Origin: a virus
Virus record (IMG/VR): IMGVR_UViG_3300037264_007554
Span: 31,494 to 95,493 of that record
DNA length: 64,000 nt
Direction: 5' to 3' (one strand)
Part shown: positions 38,472 to 47,237 of the stretch, one piece after another
How the letters are laid out: each line of letters opens with the position of its first letter
How positions within the stretch are numbered: position 1 is the stretch's first letter
Notes under the pieces: model-generated
Seen by the model: only the letters and a program-made list of their open reading frames with translations
What the model was told of the DNA's origin: nothing
Databases searched by the model: none
Translations under genes and position numbers: made by a program

Positions 38472-40285
38472 GCATCCTCGACAACATGCTCGCGCGCGTC
38501 GGCAAGACCCGGGAAGACTACGGGAAGTCCGACAAGCTCGGAAAGATCTTCCGTCGTCAGGGTGTGAAGCAATCCGGAGAGTTGGACCGGATTCTCCATC
38601 TGCCCAGGCGCGACTGGGAAGCAGCGCCGTCGCTGCACGTGGATTTGACGGACTGGCTCAAGACTCCGGCCGGGACGATGATGTTGCGGCCGGTGCAGGC
38701 GTACGCGCTGACCGAGATGCACGACTTCTCCGGCCTGCTGGCGCCGATTCGCGTCGGTGGAGGCAAGACCCTGATCTCTTTGCTCGCGGCCGAAGTGCTC
38801 GAAGCGAAGCGGCCGCTGCTGCTGATTCCGGCGAAGCTGAAGCGGAAAACCCAGAACGAGATCGAGGCGCTCCGGAAGCATTGGCGGTTCAAACCGCCGG
38901 AGATCATCTCGTACGAATGGCTCGGTCGCGTCCAGGCCGCCGAGCACCTGGACAAGATGCAGCCCGACCTGATCATCTCGGACGAAACACACAAGCTGCG
39001 CAACAAGTCCGCGGCCGTCACCCGGCGTGTCGGTCGGTACATGGAGGCGCAGCCCGAGACGAAGTTCGTCGCGATGTCCGGCACGATCACGAAGCGGTCA
39101 CTCGAAGACTACGCGCACATCGCTGAGTGGTGCCTGGGCCGGGTGGCGCCCGTGCCGCTCGACTGGAAGATCTTGCGAGAGTGGTGCGATGCCTTCGATG
39201 AAAAGGTCATGGCTGAAAACCGGCTCGCGCCTGGGGCGTTGCTCAAGCTCTGCAACGATCAGGAGCTTCAGGAAATCCAGGGAGACTCTCTCGGGACGAT
39301 TCGCCGTGCGTACCGGCGGAGGCTCGTCGAGACGCCCGGGGTGATCGCGACCAAGGAAGGCTTCGTGGACTGCTCACTCGGGATCTCGGCCGTCGAGCCT
39401 CGGTACAACAGCCAGACCGAGGCCGCGTTCGAGAATTTGAAGTTGAACTGGGAGACGCCTGATGGCTGGCCGATTTCAGATCCGGTCACGTTGTGGAGGC
39501 ATGCGCGGGAGATGGCCTTGGGCCTGTACTACATCTGGGATCCAAGGCCACCGAAGGAATGGATGGCAGCCAGGAAAGAATGGTGCGCGACCGTGCGCCG
39601 GATCATCAAGTACAAGAAGCTCGACAGCGAGTTGCAGGTCGCCCAGGCCATCGCGTCTGGGCGGATCGACGACCCGGAGTCCGAGCGAAAAGATTTGGCA
39701 GGGAATAGGCTCGGCGGTACGGTGTACTCGAACTGGATTTCCATTCGCGACACGTTCAAGCCGAACACGGTCCCGGTGTGGATGGACCACGGGCCGTTGG
39801 AGTTCTGTGAAAACTGGATGAGAGAGAACACCGGGATCGTCTGGGTTGAGCACGTCTTTTTCGGTGAAGCACTTGCGAAGCGAACCGGGCGGCCATTCTT
39901 TCACCGAAAAGGCGAAGACGCGCAACGAAACCTGATCGATCAGTCAACTCCGGCCGGAGGCTCGATCATTGCGTCGATCGCATCGAACTGTGAAGGCAGG
40001 AATCTGCAAGCGTGGTCGCAGAATCTCGTCGCGTCACCGCCGCCCACCGGCAGCGTCTGGGAACAATTAATTGCGAGAAGTCATCGAGATGGGCAACTCG
40101 CTGACGAAGTTTCGGTCGATGTGGTCTTGGGGTGTGTCCAACAGTGGGGCGGGTTTGAGCAGGCTCGGTTGGATGCGAACTACATTCAATCGACGACGGG
40201 GCAGTTGCAGAAGTTGAATTACGCGGACTTGGATGTTCCAAGCCCGCGAGAAGTCGCTGCGCGGACAGAAGCGCGGTGGTTGTAG
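38468..40285 (+). CDS. SF2 (SNF2-like) DNA helicase/translocase
   Basis: A 605-residue helicase. Motif I is APIRVGGGKTLISLL near residue 97; motif II is IISDETHKLRN near 171; motif III is VAMSGTITKR near 202; the C-terminal core ends with WEQLIARSHRDGQ (motif VI) near 536. Phage enzymes of this type unwind or remodel DNA during replication and recombination. Encoded between the nuclease and the polymerase genes. Confidence 0.86.
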   Translation: MSILDNMLARVGKTREDYGKSDKLGKIFRRQGVKQSGELDRILHLPRRDWEAAPSLHVDLTDWLKTPAGTMMLRPVQAYALTEMHDFSGLLAPIRVGGGKTLISLLAAEVLEAKRPLLLIPAKLKRKTQNEIEALRKHWRFKPPEIISYEWLGRVQAAEHLDKMQPDLIISDETHKLRNKSAAVTRRVGRYMEAQPETKFVAMSGTITKRSLEDYAHIAEWCLGRVAPVPLDWKILREWCDAFDEKVMAENRLAPGALLKLCNDQELQEIQGDSLGTIRRAYRRRLVETPGVIATKEGFVDCSLGISAVEPRYNSQTEAAFENLKLNWETPDGWPISDPVTLWRHAREMALGLYYIWDPRPPKEWMAARKEWCATVRRIIKYKKLDSELQVAQAIASGRIDDPESERKDLAGNRLGGTVYSNWISIRDTFKPNTVPVWMDHGPLEFCENWMRENTGIVWVEHVFFGEALAKRTGRPFFHRKGEDAQRNLIDQSTPAGGSIIASIASNCEGRNLQAWSQNLVASPPPTGSVWEQLIARSHRDGQLADEVSVDVVLGCVQQWGGFEQARLDANYIQSTTGQLQKLNYADLDVPSPREVAARTEARWL

Positions 40286-40314
40286 GAAAAAGAAAAGGAA
40301 AAGGAGAAAGCACC

Positions 40315-40752
40315 ATGGGCTTATTTGCAGGCATCGAAGGAGCACGCGTCGGCGGCGGTGGAGTCTACTTTCTTCCCGGGATCTACCGGGTCGAAGTTCT
40401 GAAGGTCTTCGCGATGAAGGGCAGGAAGGGGGACGACCTGTTCATCGTCGAGTCGAAGATCTTGGAGAGCGACAACGCGGAACGCCGGGTCGGTTCGTCG
40501 TGCTCGTGGGTGGTGAACCTGAAGCACGAGCCCGCCCTGGGCAACATCAAGGGTTTCATCGCGGCCGTCAACGGCATCGATCCGACGAACAAGGGCGAGG
40601 TGGATGCCCAGGTGAACGAAGAGGCGGTCGAGGCCGCGTGTCACGCGGACAACCCGCTCGAAGGCGTGATCGTCGACCTGGAAGCAACCGAGATCAAGAC
40701 GAAGGCCGGTGGGGATTTCACCGTCCACAAGTGGTCGCCGGTCGAGCAGTAG
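40315..40752 (+). CDS. Probable ssDNA-binding-type replication protein
   Basis: A 145-residue protein with a good ribosome site (AAAAGGAGAAAGCACC). The sequence is beta-rich with a phage-conserved look: YFLPGIYRVEVLKVFAMKGR, then DDLFIVESKILES and SSCSWVVNLKHEPALGNIK. Its position between helicase and polymerase and its OB-like strands suggest single-stranded DNA binding; this is inference. Confidence 0.58.
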   Translation: MGLFAGIEGARVGGGGVYFLPGIYRVEVLKVFAMKGRKGDDLFIVESKILESDNAERRVGSSCSWVVNLKHEPALGNIKGFIAAVNGIDPTNKGEVDAQVNEEAVEAACHADNPLEGVIVDLEATEIKTKAGGDFTVHKWSPVEQ

Positions 40753-40812
40753 AACACGCGTCCGAGGGCGGCGTCTTCATGAGTAGGACGCCGCCCGAGG
40801 AGAAATGAAACT

Positions 40813-42798
40813 GTGATCCCTCTTGCCCTGGATACGGAGACGGCTTTGATCGGCATCGGTCAACTGGCGCCGCCGTTGACGTGCGCGACCTGGGCGTATT
40901 CCAAAGCCAAAAGCGGTCTTCTCTGGGTCGGGGAGCCGACGTGTCGTCAGATGATTGAAGGTCTTCTGGATGACCAACAGATTGTGTTCGTCGGTTTGCA
41001 CACGGCTTACGACATGGCCGTCATCGGTGAGGAGTGGCCGGACTTGTTGCCGAGGATCTTCGACGCGTACGCGAGCGATCGGATCACGGACATTGGGCTC
41101 CGGCAGAAGCTCATCGACATCGCGCACGGAAAGTTTCGCGGGTACACGGACAGCCTGACCGAAGAATTCACGTCGCACGAGTATTCGATCGCGGCGCTGG
41201 CCGAGCGCTTCCTGTTTAAGAAACGCGACAAGGACACGCATCGGCTGGGGTTCGGCGTGTTGAGAGATGTACGGCCGGAGGATTGGCCGCCAGGTGCGGC
41301 GGAGTACGCGATCGAAGATGCGCAGGACACGATCGAAATTTTTGGGTTTCAGGAGCCGGAGCACAAGTTCTTGGACGATCAGTTTCGTCAGACGCGTGGG
41401 GCCTTCGGTCTGCACTTGATCTCATGCTGGGGCATCCGGACGTCGGAGCAGAAGATTGACGAATTTCAGAAAGACACGGAAGCCGCTTTCAAGAAAGCGT
41501 TCAAGCACTGCAAAGAGGCGGGTTTCGTGAGGCCGGACGGGACGCGCGACACCAAGATCGCGAAAGCCCGGATGGTGGAGGTGATGGCGGAGTTGCAGGC
41601 ACCGACGAAAAAGACCGACGCGTTCATCGAAGTCCGGCGCAAACGCGATGGGCACAATGAGATGTTGACGCCGCGGGATGAGAAAAATCTGGCGGACCCG
41701 CTGTTCGGAATTTCGATCGATGAGGAAGCGTGTCTCGCGTCGGCGGACGATTCGTTGATTGCCTACTCCCAGGTGTCGAGCTTGAAGACCGTCGTCGAGG
41801 TTCACATTCCAGCGTTGCGAAACGGGATTGAATGGCCGATCCAGCCGAGGTTCGAGCCCCTGGTCGAGACCGGCAGGACTTCATGCAAAGGACATGATCC
41901 GAAGCAGTCAACCAACGGATATCAGCTCCACAACGTCCGGCGGCTGCCGGGGATCCGCGAGTGCTTCACGGCCCGGCCGGGAAAGCTGTTCGTCGAGGCG
42001 GACTACAGCGGTTTAGAATTACACACCTGGGCACAGACCTGTCTGTGGGCGCTCGGAGAGAGTGAGCTTGCGAAAGCGTTGAACGCAGGCACGGACCCTC
42101 ACCTCGTGCTGGCCGCGACCATGCTCGACACCTCGTACGAGAATGCGAAAGCCCGGTACAAGGCCGGAGACGAGAAGGTCGCGGGCACCCAGGGCGCCCG
42201 GCAGTTCGGGAAGATCGGCAACTTCGGTTTCCAGGGAGGAATGTCTGCTGAAACTTTTCGCGCGTGGGCTCGCATCCAGTACAAAACGAAATTCAGTCAG
42301 GAGCAGGCGGACCACATTCGCGCGTCGTGGTATTCGACTTGGCCGGAGTCGGAGCCGTACTTCCGGTGGATCAAGGCTCAGTGCGCGCAGGCCGGAGGCT
42401 ACGCGACGATCACGCAGTTCCAGAGCAACCGCGTCCGCGGTCTGATCACGTTTACCATCGCGGCCAACACGTTCTTCCAGGGACTCGGTGCCGACGCGAC
42501 GAAGGCTGCGCTGTTTGCGATTCAGCGGGAGTGCTACGTCGAGAAGTGGTCGCCGCTCTACGGTTGCCGGATGGTGAATTTTGTTCACGATTCGTACTGC
42601 TTGGAGGTTCCCGAAGATCTGGAATTGGCGAACGCGGCCGCGAAGCGTCTCGTCGAGGTCATGATAGAGGAAGCGACGAAGTGGCTGCCGGACGTTCCTC
42701 CGCGGGCCGAAGTGACGCTGTCAAAGCACTGGTCGAAGAAGGCCAAGGCCGTGAAGAATGAGCAGGGACTCTTGATCCCGTGGGAGTGGTCACAATGA
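40813..42798 (+). CDS. Family A DNA polymerase with 3'-5' exonuclease
   Basis: A 661-residue polymerase. The exonuclease domain has LALDTETAL (ExoI), GLHTAYDMAV (ExoII) and YAIEDAQDT (ExoIII). Polymerase motif A is VEADYSGLELH near residue 396, motif B RQFGKIGNFGFQGG near 462, and motif C VNFVHDSYCLEVP near 591. The tyrosine usual after NFGxx in motif B is replaced by glycine, as in some other phage enzymes. No 5'-3' exonuclease domain. GTG start 40813 after GAGGAG. The next gene overlaps the stop. Confidence 0.92.
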   Translation: MIPLALDTETALIGIGQLAPPLTCATWAYSKAKSGLLWVGEPTCRQMIEGLLDDQQIVFVGLHTAYDMAVIGEEWPDLLPRIFDAYASDRITDIGLRQKLIDIAHGKFRGYTDSLTEEFTSHEYSIAALAERFLFKKRDKDTHRLGFGVLRDVRPEDWPPGAAEYAIEDAQDTIEIFGFQEPEHKFLDDQFRQTRGAFGLHLISCWGIRTSEQKIDEFQKDTEAAFKKAFKHCKEAGFVRPDGTRDTKIAKARMVEVMAELQAPTKKTDAFIEVRRKRDGHNEMLTPRDEKNLADPLFGISIDEEACLASADDSLIAYSQVSSLKTVVEVHIPALRNGIEWPIQPRFEPLVETGRTSCKGHDPKQSTNGYQLHNVRRLPGIRECFTARPGKLFVEADYSGLELHTWAQTCLWALGESELAKALNAGTDPHLVLAATMLDTSYENAKARYKAGDEKVAGTQGARQFGKIGNFGFQGGMSAETFRAWARIQYKTKFSQEQADHIRASWYSTWPESEPYFRWIKAQCAQAGGYATITQFQSNRVRGLITFTIAANTFFQGLGADATKAALFAIQRECYVEKWSPLYGCRMVNFVHDSYCLEVPEDLELANAAAKRLVEVMIEEATKWLPDVPPRAEVTLSKHWSKKAKAVKNEQGLLIPWEWSQ

Positions 42799-43283
42799 AC
42801 CTGCTATCGATCGATCCCGGCGTCACGTGTTGCGGCTGGGCGTACTGGCGCGACGGTAAGCTCGTCTTGTGTGGGCTCTCGCGTACGAAGGAAGTCGGGA
42901 TCGAGGCAAGGATTTGCGCTCACGACTTCCGTCGGCACTGGCTCTACGGCCAGCCAGATTTCATAGTGATCGAGAAGCCCGAGGTGTATCAGCAGCGGTT
43001 TTGGAAGGGAGACCCGCGCGATCTGGTGGAATTGGCGATGGTGGTTGGTGGAATCATCGCTCAGTTCCCCGGTGTTCGGGTTCGGGCCGTGTTTCCCAAG
43101 GAATGGAAAAGACAGGTGCCAAAGAGCGTGAGCGAAAGCAGGACGCTGGCGAAGCTATCTGAGTTAGAGAAGAACAAGTCGGAAAGCCCGGAAGTTTTCG
43201 GTGAGCCGGATACGGCGCCGCCGAGTCTTCTACACAACATGATGGATGCGATCGGGATCGGCCTCTGGGCGCTCGGTCGGTAA
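42795..43283 (+). CDS. RuvC-like Holliday-junction nuclease
   Basis: A 162-residue RNase H-fold protein: LSIDPGVTCCGWAYW (first Asp), FIVIEKPEVYQ (Glu), and HNMMDAIGIGLWAL (last Asp). This matches RuvC resolvases, which cut recombination and replication junctions before packaging. The ATG overlaps the polymerase stop (ATGA). Confidence 0.83.
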   Translation: MNLLSIDPGVTCCGWAYWRDGKLVLCGLSRTKEVGIEARICAHDFRRHWLYGQPDFIVIEKPEVYQQRFWKGDPRDLVELAMVVGGIIAQFPGVRVRAVFPKEWKRQVPKSVSESRTLAKLSELEKNKSESPEVFGEPDTAPPSLLHNMMDAIGIGLWALGR

Positions 43284-43304
43284 CAAGAAAAAGGAAAAAG
43301 GAAA

Positions 43305-44207
43305 ATGCAACTGAAACATGGCAGCGTGAAAAGTGGAGAGTGTCGAGTCTCGACGTGTTCGCATCCGGCGTTGGCCGTCGCGGACGGCCGGACGTTTTTC
43401 TCAAAACGGGCTCCGGCAGAGATCGAGCTTTGCGAGGAGCATCTTTTCAAGGCGCAAGAGATGGCGACCACACAAGGGGAAGATCTGATCTGGAGGGAAG
43501 GTTTGATCGAGGTTTCTGCTCCGGCCGCTGACGCTCCGGCCGCTGCCCCGGCTCCGGCTGCCCCCGCCCCCGCCCCCGCCCCCGCCCCCGCGTCCGCTGC
43601 TGTTGCCGTCGTTGTCGAGAAAGAGTTGGCGCAGGAAACGACCAAGGCAGAGGCCGCGCTATTTCAGATCGAAGCGTTCGAGATCGGTACGAAAGACGAT
43701 CTCGACTTCGCGGCCGAGGTTCTCACGGAGACCAAGCAAAGCTGGAAGAGGATCGAAGAAAAGCGGAAAGAGATCACCGCGCCGCTCAACGAAGCTCTCC
43801 GGGCCGTCAACGCGCTCTTCAAGCCCGCGCTGGGCTTCTACGAGAAGTGCGAGCGGCTGATCAAGGGCAAGATGACCGACGCGCACGCGAAGTCCGAGAC
43901 CGCGGCTCGGCAGGCACTGGAAGCCGCGGGTGCTGCGGCCGCAGCCGGAGATGCCGAAGGTTTGTCGGACGCCTTGGCAGGTCACGATGCGGCCGTGCTG
44001 TTTCCCCAGGCCGACGGCATCCAGTACCGGTCGTCATGGAAGTTCGAGATCATCGACGAGTCGAAGATTCCCCGTGAGTTCATGACGCCGAATCTGAGAA
44101 TGATTCAGGGAGTCGTCTTGCAACAGAAGAGCGCGGCGGAGATCCCCGGCGTGCGCGTGTTCGAGGAGAAGATCGTGGCCAGCGTGGGGACGACGCTGCC
44201 TTCCTAG
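43305..44207 (+). CDS. Conserved phage coiled-coil protein near recombination genes
   Basis: A 300-residue protein. A short N-terminal Cys/His part (CRVSTCSH, ELCEEHLF) leads to an Ala/Pro linker at residues 70-100. A long helical domain follows (EEKRKEITAPLNEALRAVN, LFKPALGFYEKCERLIKG). The C-terminal domain WKFEIIDESKIPREFMTPN, IPGVRVFEEKIVA is common in phage proteins encoded near replication and recombination genes. Function not established. Confidence 0.68.
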   Translation: MQLKHGSVKSGECRVSTCSHPALAVADGRTFFSKRAPAEIELCEEHLFKAQEMATTQGEDLIWREGLIEVSAPAADAPAAAPAPAAPAPAPAPAPASAAVAVVVEKELAQETTKAEAALFQIEAFEIGTKDDLDFAAEVLTETKQSWKRIEEKRKEITAPLNEALRAVNALFKPALGFYEKCERLIKGKMTDAHAKSETAARQALEAAGAAAAAGDAEGLSDALAGHDAAVLFPQADGIQYRSSWKFEIIDESKIPREFMTPNLRMIQGVVLQQKSAAEIPGVRVFEEKIVASVGTTLPS

Positions 44208-44401
44208 AGCCACGACTCGAACGGGACTTCACCCGCGGACCACTTCTGGATCTTGGCCGCGGCGTGAAGCCCAGGCGTCGCTGTTCCAGTCCGGAGCTGC
44301 TGGATGTAACTCTTGGTCAGTTCAAGCTCTTTCGCAGCTTCGCCGTCTGACAACTCCCGCTTTTTCAGGTAGTCGCCGAACTTCGTCGTCGTTTTGGACA
44401 T
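44204..44401 (-). CDS. Cro/CI-type HTH repressor
   Basis: A 65-residue DNA-binding protein: SDGEAAKELELTKSYIQQLR is the helix-turn-helix with the Ala-x-x-Leu and Q-Q/L contacts typical of Cro-like repressors. It is transcribed divergently from 44470-45291. The palindrome CAACAAAAATTATTTGTTG just upstream of its ATG is a likely autoregulatory operator, and a shorter version lies before gene 26712-26945. Confidence 0.83.
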   Translation of the reverse strand: MSKTTTKFGDYLKKRELSDGEAAKELELTKSYIQQLRTGTATPGLHAAAKIQKWSAGEVPFESWL

Positions 44402-44417
44402 CTCGGGAAAGACCTTC

Positions 44418-44442
44418 CAACAAAAATTATTTGTTGTCAAGC
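44418..44442. promoter_or_regulatory. Palindromic operator CAACAAAAATTATTTGTTG with promoter
   Basis: 19-base inverted repeat at 44418-44436. On the minus strand a TTGACA begins at 44441 and overlaps its edge, so binding would block transcription of the repressor gene. Confidence 0.62.
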
Positions 44443-44469
44443 AACGGGCCGAAGTGATAGGAGAAGGAC

Positions 44470-45291
44470 ATGGCGCCAGTAGATCCACCGGATACGAGGT
44501 TGCTGGAAGAAATTCCGTTCGCGTCGGACGTTCGCGATGTCGAAGCGCGAAAGCTCGTAGTGGCGAGAGTGCTGGGGATACTCAAGGCTGCCGGGGCGGA
44601 GACAGGACAGGACGTGATTGATCTCGGGTGCACCGGTCTTGGCGGTGTCGAAGCAGGTATCAACGACGCGATCTTCGTCCGTGAAAATATGGCCGGTGCC
44701 GGGTTCGGTCTCACGTGCTACGTCGGCCCCGACCGCTACTGTCTGGTTCACGAGACGATCGGCGGTCTGCAGACTGACAAGAGACAAGAGCCGAGGCACG
44801 TCGGGTATCTTGCACAAGTCTCGCGGGAATTGACCGAGGCCGAGCGGCAGCACGTTGGCATCGTGGAGAGCGCCAGGCGCGTGAAGGCTCGCGAGGGGAT
44901 CAACAAGCGGGAGACCGCGCGGGAAATTCTCAACGAAGGGCCGCAAGGCTTGCCGCTGGAAGGTGCGGACGAACTTGCCGAGGAGATGCGTCGCCATGGA
45001 TCGACCCATGGGTCTTTTATCCCTGACGAGCCTTTCACGTGCCCGGAGCACGACAAGCTGCTCTGGCGCTGCCGGTTCTGCGTCGCGGCTGAGATTGTGA
45101 AGGGCGAATTGATCCCGTCGTTTTTGTTCGCTCCGGCGACCGAAGGCAACAGCGTCGAGGCCGACAACTTTTCGACGATCGAGCCGAACGACATCGAGTC
45201 ACGTGTGGCTGAGATGGACGGTAAAGGTCTCGACGCGGCCGCGGTGTTCGTCAAGGTCGCGGTCTGGCGCCGCAAGCTCGCGAGGGACTGA
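44470..45291 (+). CDS. Protein with Cys/His cluster, unknown function
   Basis: A 273-residue protein with a good ribosome site (AGGAGAAGGAC). The N-terminal 100 residues include a helix (DVEARKLVVARVLGILKAAG) and a domain around GLTCYVGPDRYCLVHETIG. The C-terminal third has FTCPEHDKLLWRCRFCVAAE, a probable zinc site. The stop overlaps the next ATG (TGATG). No family name. Confidence 0.6.
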   Translation: MAPVDPPDTRLLEEIPFASDVRDVEARKLVVARVLGILKAAGAETGQDVIDLGCTGLGGVEAGINDAIFVRENMAGAGFGLTCYVGPDRYCLVHETIGGLQTDKRQEPRHVGYLAQVSRELTEAERQHVGIVESARRVKAREGINKRETAREILNEGPQGLPLEGADELAEEMRRHGSTHGSFIPDEPFTCPEHDKLLWRCRFCVAAEIVKGELIPSFLFAPATEGNSVEADNFSTIEPNDIESRVAEMDGKGLDAAAVFVKVAVWRRKLARD

Positions 45292-45515
45292 TGGCCGAGA
45301 ATGATGCCATGAAGCAGGTGATGGACGACGTTATTGAAGTCTCGAAGGCTCATATTGTCGATCGTCCCCAGGAGCTAGTGACGGCCTGTTTACAGAATGC
45401 AATCGTAGGCGCGCGTAAAGTTTTCAAGATGTCGCGTGCGGAGTTTCTCGATTTGGTGAATGTGGGGTGGGATGAGGTCGATGTTGAGATGAGGAAAATG
45501 AGGGGTGATGGTTGA
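45291..45515 (+). CDS. Small helical protein of unknown function
   Basis: A 74-residue protein (KQVMDDVIEVSKAHIVDRPQ, CLQNAIVGARKVFKMSRAEF). Overlaps both neighbours. No family is recognised. Confidence 0.55.
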   Translation: MAENDAMKQVMDDVIEVSKAHIVDRPQELVTACLQNAIVGARKVFKMSRAEFLDLVNVGWDEVDVEMRKMRGDG

Positions 45516-45846
45516 TCTGACCTTACGGGAGTTGCAGACGCAGCTTCCTTGGACTGTTCACTACAACCGAGATTTTCGTGCGTCTCCGATGTCCCACAAG
45601 GACTTCGGCCATGCGCTGCTGCACGTTCAGAAGGCGGCCGGGAAGCTCGCGGCCGTCGTCAACGATGCGGAGCACGGTGGCTCCGAGTTCAAGCCGGAGG
45701 AGGTCGACAGGTTCGTGGCAGATCTCGTCGTCTGTGCGTTGCGGATGGCGAACACTTGCCCAAACAGGTGCATTGATCTACAAAGGGCCGTTGAAGATAG
45801 AATCCAGCAGAAAAACGACATGGAATTAAAAAGGGAACATCAATGA
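45508..45846 (+). CDS. MazG-like protein with recoded C-terminus next to a homing gene
   Basis: A 112-residue helical protein resembling MazG-like nucleotide pyrophosphohydrolases: HKDFGHALLHVQKAAGKLAA, then FVADLVVCALRMAN. The last 24 residues (from IDLQRAVEDRI) occur again at the end of the downstream HNH protein. The copy here is AT-rich like the HNH gene, whereas the downstream copy has the GC-rich codon use of the rest of this gene. So the original 3' end was probably displaced by the insertion and replaced by a copy carried on the mobile element. Confidence 0.68.
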   Translation: MVDLTLRELQTQLPWTVHYNRDFRASPMSHKDFGHALLHVQKAAGKLAAVVNDAEHGGSEFKPEEVDRFVADLVVCALRMANTCPNRCIDLQRAVEDRIQQKNDMELKREHQ

Positions 45847-46481
45847 GCGAGCGCTTACGGGGGCTGTGTAAGCATTGCGGCAATAATGCTGAGTTTTATC
45901 CGTCACGCCCCTCACAGTGTATTCAATGTATTACTCATAAGAATGCTCAGTATCAAATTGTAAATCGTGATAAAGTACGGTCACGAAAGAAAACTTGGTA
46001 TGAGCAAAACAAAGACACAGTGATCTCCAAACTACGCCGATATTATCGCGAAAATCAGCCTGAGATACGTAAGCGCGCAAAAGAACTACGTGCTGCAAAT
46101 GCGGAGAGAGTACTCCTTCAATACGCTAAGACTAGGGCGCGTCTACTGCACCTTCCCTTTAACATAACAGTTGAAGATATACACATTCCAGCCGTGTGTC
46201 CGGTGTTGGGGATTGAACTACAACCAGGACAAGGAAAAGTATCACAGCACTCACCTTCGTTAGATCGTATTGAATCATCACTAGGGTATGTGCGCGGTAA
46301 CGTTCGCGTAATTTCCTTCCGCGCTAATAGCCTAAAGCAAGACGCATCTGTAGAAGAAATGAAGATGGTGTTGGAAGACATACGGCGCATTCACATAGGC
46401 CGGGTGATCGATCTTCAACGGGCCGTCGAGGATCGCATCGAGCAGAAGAACAACGTCGAGCTGCGGGGAGAAAAGCAGTGA
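45843..46481 (+). CDS. HNH homing-type endonuclease, fused to displaced tail of the MazG-like gene
   Basis: A 212-residue AT-rich gene. Zinc-like N-terminus LCKHCGNNAEFY, CIQCITHK, then a basic helical part (KKTWYEQNKDTVISKLRRYY). The nuclease part is PAVCPVLGIELQPG, SPSLDRIESSLGYVRGNVRV and ISFRANSLK, typical of HNH-type phage homing enzymes. The final segment, IDLQRAVEDRIEQKNNVELR, repeats the C-terminus of the upstream gene and uses GC-rich codons, so the nuclease is fused to the original host-gene tail. ATG overlaps the previous stop. Confidence 0.82.
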   Translation: MSERLRGLCKHCGNNAEFYPSRPSQCIQCITHKNAQYQIVNRDKVRSRKKTWYEQNKDTVISKLRRYYRENQPEIRKRAKELRAANAERVLLQYAKTRARLLHLPFNITVEDIHIPAVCPVLGIELQPGQGKVSQHSPSLDRIESSLGYVRGNVRVISFRANSLKQDASVEEMKMVLEDIRRIHIGRVIDLQRAVEDRIEQKNNVELRGEKQ

Positions 46482-46840
46482 GCGACAACGTCGACCATCC
46501 TCCGCACTACCAGTCGGGCGGCCTTGAAGCCATCGACGTGATCGAGGCGTTCAAGCTCGACTTTTGTACGGGAAACGCCGTGAAGTACCTGCTGCGTGCA
46601 GGGAAGAAAGATCCCGCGAAGTTCATCGAAGATTTGGCCAAGGCCAAGTGGTACATCGAGCGCGCGATCGAGAAGGCGCCGAGCGCGGCGTTGCCGGATG
46701 AGAAGGCGCCGAGCGCGGCGTTGCCGGATGAGAAGGCCCCGGGCGTCTGCCCGGAGACGTTGCCGGATGGATTCAAGTGCAGTTTTCCGGTCGGGCACGC
46801 GGGGCCACATGTGGACGCACGGGAGATGAAGCTGAGATGA
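46478..46840 (+). CDS. DUF3310 (SaV-like) protein with internal repeat
   Basis: A 120-residue protein. DHPPHYQSGGLEAIDVIEAF, GNAVKYLLRAGKKDPAKFIE and KAKWYIERAIE define the DUF3310/SaV family of small phage proteins, sometimes annotated as nucleotide kinases. After it comes a 10-residue unit EKAPSAALPD present twice, and a cysteine-containing C-terminal segment. GTG start overlaps the HNH stop. Confidence 0.82.
   Translation: MSDNVDHPPHYQSGGLEAIDVIEAFKLDFCTGNAVKYLLRAGKKDPAKFIEDLAKAKWYIERAIEKAPSAALPDEKAPSAALPDEKAPGVCPETLPDGFKCSFPVGHAGPHVDAREMKLR
46672..46736. repeat. Two tandem copies of a 30-base unit
   Basis: GAGAAGGCGCCGAGCGCGGC followed by GTTGCCGGAT, twice in a row, within the DUF3310 gene. 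Exact repetition points to recent slippage. Confidence 0.8.
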
Positions 46841-46868
46841 GAATTAATGTGACCACGGGAGATGAACC

Positions 46869-47237
46869 ATGACGGACGCGGAGATACTGGCCGAAGAAAA
46901 CACCCGGTTGCGCGCAGAGAACGCGCAAATCCCAAGGCTTGAACGCCGGAACCGGTGGGACAGATTTCTTTTGATCTCGATGGCCGTCATCACTTTTGTG
47001 GGCATCTGGTTCGGCCGTATCTACTGGGAGATCGAGGGCTCGCGCATCGCCTGCCCAGAAATCATCAAGCCTGCTGTCGTCGACGACGCGACCAAGGTCT
47101 GCAAGGACGCAATCCTCGGAATCGACTACAACGGAAATGGTAGATGCCCGCATCCCGATCATACCGGCAAGTACCTCTATCGAAGTAATGGTAACGATCT
47201 TCTCATCTGCAACTGTTCTCGGACGGAGAAGCCGTAA
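46869..47237 (+). CDS. Single-pass membrane protein with Cys-rich C-terminus
   Basis: A 122-residue protein. A short N-terminal coiled coil (EILAEENTRLRAENAQIPRL) precedes a membrane segment (FLLISMAVITFVGIWFGRIY) and a C-terminal domain with ACPEII, KVCKDA, RCPHPDHTG and ICNC, probably metal-binding. Function unknown. The stop overlaps the ThyX ATG by one base. Confidence 0.65.
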   Translation: MTDAEILAEENTRLRAENAQIPRLERRNRWDRFLLISMAVITFVGIWFGRIYWEIEGSRIACPEIIKPAVVDDATKVCKDAILGIDYNGNGRCPHPDHTGKYLYRSNGNDLLICNCSRTEKP

